Shown: one piece after another, positions 5,730 through 9,535 of the stretch
Position numbering within the stretch: the stretch's first letter is position 1
Layout: every line of letters starts with the position of its first letter
Source of the DNA: Muribaculaceae bacterium
Lineage (GTDB): Bacteria; Bacteroidota; Bacteroidia; Bacteroidales; Muribaculaceae
Assembly: GCA_029057255.1 (NCBI GenBank)
Contig: JAICZO010000208.1
Coordinates: forward strand, 1 to 9,535
Direction: 5' to 3'
DNA: 9,535 nt
Translations under genes and position numbers: made by a program
The notes under the pieces: generated by a model
Database searches by the model: none
What the model saw: the letters and a program-made list of their open reading frames with translations, nothing else
Told to the model about the DNA's origin: nothing

Positions 5730-7381
5730 CAGGGCTTGAGAATGGCTTCATAGCCGGATTTGTCGAGAAGAATGTCAGATGCTCTGAGGAGCACGCTGTC
5801 GTTGCGGATGACACGACGCACACGCTCGGCATCGGAGTAGTAGCGCGACGAAATCTCCGAGTCGAGAATCTCAAGTATGGCATCCTTGTTGATGTCGAGG
5901 TCGTGGTTGAGATCGTGGCGGAGCATTGAGCCGAGGATATCAAACTGTGCGGCGACAGAGTCGGTCATGTAGCCCTCGGCCTTGGCGGCGTCTCGCAGAT
6001 ACTGCAGGCCGGTCTCGCACTGCTTGTCATACTTGAAGCGCTCGGGGTCGATCGACGCCTTGAACGAAGCGAAAATTGAGTCGGTGACCACAAACGAATC
6101 GGCAGGCACAGGCTCGGGATGCTCGGCCGCATAGCGGTTGGCGAAGTCGAAGGCCCACAGGTCGGCGACGATATTGTACAGCAGGCGGTTGCCTTCCGGC
6201 TCCTCGACAGCGACGTCGGGCGTGATGCCTCCGCCGTCGCGCACGATGCGTCCGGCACGGGTCTTGAACTCGTTGGTGAGGCTGTCGGGAGTGCGCGCGG
6301 GACTGCCGTCAGGGTTGCGGTGCGAGTAGTCGAGCGCCTGTATAAGACGGCCCGAGGGGATATAGTAGCGTCCGGTCGTAATCTTGAGCAGGGCGTCGTC
6401 GGGGAGCGGACGCGTCGTCTGCACAAGCCCCTTGCCGTAGGAGCGCTCACCGATGACGACGGCGCGGTCGAGGTCCTGCAGACTTCCGGCGAGAATCTCC
6501 GAGGCCGAAGCGGTGCTGCCGTCGATAAGCATCGCCAGAGGGATGCGGGTGTCGAGGGGCTGGCCTACTGTCTTATAGACACGCTCTTCGCGCGAATTGC
6601 GGCCACGGGTGCGCACAATCTCCGTACCCTTGGGCACGAAGTTCGACGCAATCTGCACGGCGCTCTCGAGCAGACCGCCGCCATTGCCGCGCAGGTCGAT
6701 GACGACAGCCTTGAGCGACGGGTTGGACATCATGTCGAGCAGAGCCTCGCGCACCTTGCGCGCACTGCTCTCGTTGAAGGTGGTGAGGCGGATGTAGCCG
6801 ATGCCGCGGGCGTCGACGCCATAGTAAGGCACCGGATTGACCTTTATGTCGGCACGGGTAATCTCGAACGTCAGCATCGAGTCGGCCACATAGGGGCGAC
6901 GCACGTCGACGCGCACCTTGGTACCGGCCTGGCCGCGGAGCTTCTTACTCACGTCGCCGACATCGGTCGTTGATTTCACGGTGTCGCCGTCAACAGCCAG
7001 GATAACGTCGCCGGGGCGCAGACCCGAGAGGCGGGCGGGCGACTCCCACTGAGGCTCGCTTATGAGCACCTTGCCGTCACGCTTGAGGATAAACGAACCG
7101 ATACCGGCATATTTGCCCTGCGATATCGACAGTATCTCGTCCTGATTGTCGGCAGGATAGAACTCCGTGTACGGGTCGATCTGATAGAGAAGCGCGTCGA
7201 TAGTCTTGTCCATGATCTTGTCGGCGTCGAGTGTGTCGACATAGTTGGTATGCAGCTCCTTGACGATAGCGTTGAAGGTGCGCAGCTTGCGGGCGAAACG
7301 CTCCTTGTTGGAAGGCGCCGACGCAGACACGACACCGCACAGACATGCGGCGATAAGAATATATGTGATGAAACGCTTCAT
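5729..7381 (-). CDS. S41 family C-terminal processing peptidase (CtpA-like)
   Basis: A 550-residue periplasmic serine protease. Residues 1-22 form a signal peptide (MKR, hydrophobic core, cleavage predicted after SASA). Cys13 sits in IAAC, which weakly resembles a lipobox, but the preceding core is short. A helical region (30-80) leads into a PDZ domain (about 85-175; GIGSF and SGLRPGDVILAVDG). The catalytic core (about 190-350) has DLRGNGGG (229-236), Ser292 in STASASE and Lys317 in GERSYGKG. The 25-residue spacing matches the Ser-Lys dyad of tail-specific proteases. About 160 residues follow the core (from 390), helix-rich and charged, longer than minimal CtpA. Such enzymes trim C-termini of envelope proteins or control cell-wall hydrolases; the substrate is unknown. 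The gene starts 74 bases after the ribF stop, with no perfect promoter between, so it is probably the last gene of the HAD-ribF operon. Confidence 0.94.
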   Translation of the reverse strand: MKRFITYILIAACLCGVVSASAPSNKERFARKLRTFNAIVKELHTNYVDTLDADKIMDKTIDALLYQIDPYTEFYPADNQDEILSISQGKYAGIGSFILKRDGKVLISEPQWESPARLSGLRPGDVILAVDGDTVKSTTDVGDVSKKLRGQAGTKVRVDVRRPYVADSMLTFEITRADIKVNPVPYYGVDARGIGYIRLTTFNESSARKVREALLDMMSNPSLKAVVIDLRGNGGGLLESAVQIASNFVPKGTEIVRTRGRNSREERVYKTVGQPLDTRIPLAMLIDGSTASASEILAGSLQDLDRAVVIGERSYGKGLVQTTRPLPDDALLKITTGRYYIPSGRLIQALDYSHRNPDGSPARTPDSLTNEFKTRAGRIVRDGGGITPDVAVEEPEGNRLLYNIVADLWAFDFANRYAAEHPEPVPADSFVVTDSIFASFKASIDPERFKYDKQCETGLQYLRDAAKAEGYMTDSVAAQFDILGSMLRHDLNHDLDINKDAILEILDSEISSRYYSDAERVRRVIRNDSVLLRASDILLDKSGYEAILKP

Positions 7382-7455
7382 AAATAATCAGTTTAAACGT
7401 TGAAAAGAGAGTGTGTCCTTAATGTATAACAAACGTGCGTGGCAAAATAGTATTC

Positions 7456-8358
7456 TCACAACACGATTTTTTTCGTCAGCGCTTCCTCGCGGTCGGCCTC
7501 GAGCTGACTGCGCAGGTCGTCGACAGAGGCAAAAGGCCGCTCGTCGCGCAGGCGGTCGATGAAGCCGACTCTGATAGCGGAGCCGTACAGGTCGCGGTCG
7601 AGGCCGAAGATATTGACTTCGACCGAGAGCGGCGCACCCTCGACGTCGACTGTCGGACGATGCCCTATATTGGCCATACCGCGATGCACGGTGCCGTCCT
7701 CAAGAACCACCTCGACGGCATAGACACCACGGGCGGGCAGGAGACACGCCCGGTCGCACGGCTCGACGTTGGCTGTCGGGAAACCGATGGTGCGCCCGAG
7801 CTGACGGCCGTGGCAGACTGTGCCGCAAACAGTATGGAGGCGACCAAACATACGCGACGCCTCGGCGACATCGCCGCAGGCGACGGCGGCACGTATCATC
7901 GAGCTGCTGACACTGATATGGGGCGCCTGAGGCAGCTCGCGCACGGGCAGCCCGGCGGCGGCAAGAGCGGAAGCTACGGCACGGTCGCTGCCGATATGGT
8001 TGTTGTAGCCCATGACAAACTCGGCCACGCCGTAGCGGCGGCCTATGTCGCCGAGAAACTCGGCGGCCGTCATCCGCGCCGTATCGGCATCAAAGCGGAG
8101 CAGTTCGACACTGAGCGACGGGTCGACGGCCTCTATCAGCCGCAGCTTCTCCTGCACGGTAATGAGCGACTTGGGCGCGCGGCCGGGGGCGACGACATCC
8201 ATCGGATGCGCGCCGAAGGTAAGCACGAGCGCCCGCAGGCCGCGGCTGCGTGCCATCGAGGCAAACTCTCTGAGCGCAAACACATGGCCGCGGTGCACAC
8301 CGTCGAAAGTACCGACAGTGGCTACAGAGGCACGTTGCGCTTGCGCGGCAGTGGTCAT
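7456..8358 (-). CDS. ribF: Bifunctional riboflavin kinase / FMN adenylyltransferase
   Basis: A 300-residue cytoplasmic enzyme that turns riboflavin into FMN and then FAD using ATP. The N-terminal adenylyltransferase domain (about 10-160) has the nucleotidyltransferase motif GTFDGVHRGH (16-25) and SSSMIR (151-156), corresponding to the usual SSTxIR. The C-terminal kinase domain (about 175-298) has GRTIGFPTANV (188-198), GVYAVEV, MANIGHRPTV, and NIFGLDRDLYG followed by IRVGFIDRLRDERPF, all standard RibF features. Length is normal. The ATG overlaps the stop of the upstream HAD gene as ATGA, so the two are probably translationally coupled. The link to the phosphatase is notable because riboflavin synthesis needs a dephosphorylation step, but a role for that neighbour is only inference. 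Confidence 0.96.
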   Translation of the reverse strand: MTTAAQAQRASVATVGTFDGVHRGHVFALREFASMARSRGLRALVLTFGAHPMDVVAPGRAPKSLITVQEKLRLIEAVDPSLSVELLRFDADTARMTAAEFLGDIGRRYGVAEFVMGYNNHIGSDRAVASALAAAGLPVRELPQAPHISVSSSMIRAAVACGDVAEASRMFGRLHTVCGTVCHGRQLGRTIGFPTANVEPCDRACLLPARGVYAVEVVLEDGTVHRGMANIGHRPTVDVEGAPLSVEVNIFGLDRDLYGSAIRVGFIDRLRDERPFASVDDLRSQLEADREEALTKKIVL

Positions 8359-8969
8359 TTTTCGGGGAGATAGTCAGTGAACTCCTTGCCTTCCTCGACA
8401 TGCACAGCCTCGAAACCGAGGGCACGCGCTGCCTCGACATTCGCAAGGCCGTCATCAAAGAAAAGAGTCTCTTCGGGCTTTATGCCAAGCTGCTCTACTG
8501 TGTACCTGAATATCGCGGCATCGGGCTTGGCGCAGTGCGCCTCGAAGGATGTCACCATGCCGTCGAAGTAGTCTTCGCGGCGAAGACCTTCCTGACCGAA
8601 TTCGTTAGCTATCACACCGCGCCACATCACAGGGTTGGTATTGCTCAGCAGGTATATGCCGAAGCCACGGCGGCGCAGGTCTCGGAGGGCCTTGAGACGG
8701 TGAGCGGGAATACCTACGATAAACTTCTGGAAGGCAGTGTCGATCTGATAATCGGTGACTCCGGCGGGCAGCTTTTCATGCAGGGCCGCGTGGAATTCGT
8801 CGACATTTATGGAACCGTCCTCTATAGCCATAAAGATTCCTGTCTGAGCATAGTCCCCGAAGTAAGATTCGGCATTCTCGAGACCAAGGGCTTTGAAAGC
8901 ATCAACGCAACGCTGACGCTCTATATCTATGATTACACCGCCAAGGTCGAACAACAGATTACGTATCAT
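8355..8969 (-). CDS. HAD-IA family phosphatase (YihX-like)
   Basis: A 204-residue haloacid dehalogenase superfamily hydrolase. Motif I is FDLGGVIID with nucleophile Asp8; the second aspartate usual in DxD phosphatases is Gly10. Motif II is LLSNTN (Ser109), motif III is Lys148 in CAKPD, and motif IV is FFDDG with Asp172 and Asp173. The helical cap lies at about 15-90. The DLG variant of motif I, the SNTN and the KP…IF spacing recall E. coli YihX, a glucose-1-phosphate phosphatase, but substrates of HAD enzymes cannot be read from sequence. It is first in an apparent HAD-ribF-S41 operon and overlaps ribF by four bases. No recognisable promoter lies in the 38 bases between its start and the terminator at 9008-9044. 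Confidence 0.9.
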   Translation of the reverse strand: MIRNLLFDLGGVIIDIERQRCVDAFKALGLENAESYFGDYAQTGIFMAIEDGSINVDEFHAALHEKLPAGVTDYQIDTAFQKFIVGIPAHRLKALRDLRRRGFGIYLLSNTNPVMWRGVIANEFGQEGLRREDYFDGMVTSFEAHCAKPDAAIFRYTVEQLGIKPEETLFFDDGLANVEAARALGFEAVHVEEGKEFTDYLPEK

Positions 8970-9007
8970 TTGGATATGAGGATAGTATGATTTGACTTTA
9001 AGGCAAT

Positions 9008-9044
9008 AAAAAAATGCAGCTCCTATTCAACAGAAAGGAGCTGC
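9008..9044 (-). terminator. Intrinsic terminator of the tRNA-Glu/rpsT unit
   Basis: A perfect 9-bp stem (AGGAGCTGC 9036-9044 with GCAGCTCCT 9016-9024) with an 11-base loop is followed on the minus strand by A and then seven Ts (9014-9008). It lies 11 bases after the 3' end of the first tRNA-Glu and ends the rightmost unit before the HAD gene. Confidence 0.88.
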
Positions 9045-9055
9045 GGACTTGTTTG

Positions 9056-9127
9056 TAGCCCATAGGAGAATCGAACTCCTCTTTCAAGAATGAAAATCTT
9101 GCGTCCTAGCCGATAGACGAATGGGCC
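9056..9127 (-). tRNA. tRNA-Glu (anticodon UUC), copy 1
   Basis: On the minus strand the 72 bases fold into a full cloverleaf. The acceptor is GGCCCAT with ATGGGCT, the D-stem GTCT/GGAC, the anticodon stem CAAGA/TCTTG with loop TTTTCAT giving anticodon TTC, and the T-arm AGGAG-TTCGATT-CTCCT. The discriminator is A and CCA is not encoded (CAA follows). The first acceptor pair is G1-U72, a wobble. It lies 38 bases after the rpsT stop and just before a strong terminator, so it is probably processed from a shared transcript with rpsT. Confidence 0.96.
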
Positions 9128-9131
9128 GAAT

Positions 9132-9150
9132 AAGCCTCGGAAGAAGGCTT
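9132..9150 (-). other. Small hairpin between rpsT and tRNA-Glu copy 1
   Basis: AAGCC (9132-9136) and GGCTT (9146-9150) form a 5-bp stem with a 9-base loop in the 38-base gap between rpsT and the tRNA. No T-tract follows on the minus strand. It may mark an RNA processing point between messenger and tRNA, or be incidental. Confidence 0.25.
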
Positions 9151-9165
9151 TATACTGTCGATGCC

Positions 9166-9423
9166 TTACGCTGCAAGCTTAGCGATGTGCTTAGCGAGCT
9201 TGCTCTTGAGGTTCGCAGCCTTGTTCTTGGAGATGGTGTTCTTGGAAGCAAGGCGGTCGAGCATAGCGCTGACTTCGCGGTAGCGGGCTTCAGCAGCAGC
9301 CTTGTCAGTCATCTTGCGGAGGTTGCGGACAGCGTTACGTGCAGTTTTGGCATAGTAGCGATTACGCAGACGACGGGTAGCAGTCTGGCGGATGCGCTTT
9401 TTAGAAGAATCGTGGTTTGCCAT
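9166..9423 (-). CDS. rpsT: 30S ribosomal protein S20
   Basis: An 85-residue, strongly basic, all-helical protein that binds 16S rRNA in the small subunit body. The N-terminus MANHDSSKKRIRQTATRRLRN and the later NAVRNLRK, SKNTISKNKAAN and KSKLAKHIAKL segments are diagnostic of S20, and length is normal for the family. The ATG lacks a strong Shine-Dalgarno sequence. It is placed between two identical tRNA-Glu genes on the same strand, with 40 bases to the upstream tRNA and no promoter element in that gap. All three are therefore probably made as one precursor from a promoter right of the window. Confidence 0.97.
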   Translation of the reverse strand: MANHDSSKKRIRQTATRRLRNRYYAKTARNAVRNLRKMTDKAAAEARYREVSAMLDRLASKNTISKNKAANLKSKLAKHIAKLAA

Positions 9424-9463
9424 TGTATGCGATTTCGATTGTTATCTTTTACATTATTAATAG

Positions 9464-9535
9464 TAGCCCATAGGAGAATCGAACTCCTCTTTCAAGAATG
9501 AAAATCTTGCGTCCTAGCCGATAGACGAATGGGCC
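9464..9535 (-). tRNA. tRNA-Glu (anticodon UUC), copy 2
   Basis: Identical over all 72 bases to the copy at 9056-9127, with the same cloverleaf, TTC anticodon, G1-U72 wobble and no encoded CCA. Its 5' end is exactly the last base of the window, so the promoter and anything upstream lie outside. It precedes rpsT by 40 bases. Confidence 0.95.

Noticed and set aside
6119..6973. 284-codon plus-strand open frame
   Set aside because: It is antisense to the catalytic part of the S41 protease and has no motif of its own.
7435..8373. 312-codon plus-strand open frame
   Set aside because: It is antisense to ribF across its full length and has no recognisable domain; the length is explained by GC-rich third positions.
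8400..8990. 196-codon plus-strand open frame
   Set aside because: It is antisense to the HAD phosphatase, with no domain and no promoter element.
9056..9535. Direct repeats at tRNA genes as attachment sites of an integrated element
   Set aside because: The repeats are two complete, functional-looking tRNA genes 408 bases apart with only rpsT between; no integrase or mobile cargo is present.

Overview
The window looks like a chromosomal segment of a member of the Bacteroidales. Three things point there. Several intergenic regions carry the TAnnTTTG promoter element of Bacteroidota (TACCTTTG, TACTTTTG, TAAATTTG). Genes lack clear Shine-Dalgarno sequences. The proteins (a CtpA-like S41 peptidase, an OmpA protein with a 'KDG…NRAEAV' C-terminal domain, a two-domain RibF, an RsmF-like methylase) have a Bacteroidota look. 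The coding DNA is GC-rich and the promoters AT-rich, which would fit a gut Muribaculaceae-type genome, but that family assignment is inference.

Layout, left to right. At 1-187 lies a divergent promoter region. At 188-448 (+) is a small two-helix membrane protein. It is convergent with an ABC exporter (450-2300, -), with a single base between the two stop codons. The exporter overlaps an RsmF-type RNA m5C methyltransferase (2297-3715, -) by an ATGA. That gene starts with GTG almost on top of a promoter element, and a SemiSWEET sugar transporter (3749-4021, -) lies just upstream. A GC-rich hairpin separates these from an OmpA-family outer-membrane protein (4118-5263, -). The 465-base gap 5264-5728 is the most unusual stretch. 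It holds a perfect promoter element, a tiny six-codon ORF, a strong intrinsic terminator, and then about 180 bases dense in inverted repeats leading toward ompA. Beyond it, HAD phosphatase (8355-8969), RibF (7456-8358) and S41 protease (5729-7381) form a minus-strand operon. The right end holds two identical tRNA-Glu(UUC) genes flanking rpsT (S20), closed by a textbook terminator at 9008-9044.

All genes except the first small ORF are on the minus strand, so transcription runs from right to left in three or four units: tRNA-Glu/rpsT/tRNA-Glu; HAD/ribF/S41; a short RNA and/or ompA leader plus ompA; and SemiSWEET/RNA methylase/ABC exporter. Most content is housekeeping: translation (S20, tRNA-Glu, RNA methylation), flavin cofactor synthesis and cell envelope (OmpA, exporter, periplasmic protease). 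I see no mobile element, CRISPR array, phage gene or defence system. The best candidate for something new is the non-coding region 5370-5680 upstream of ompA.
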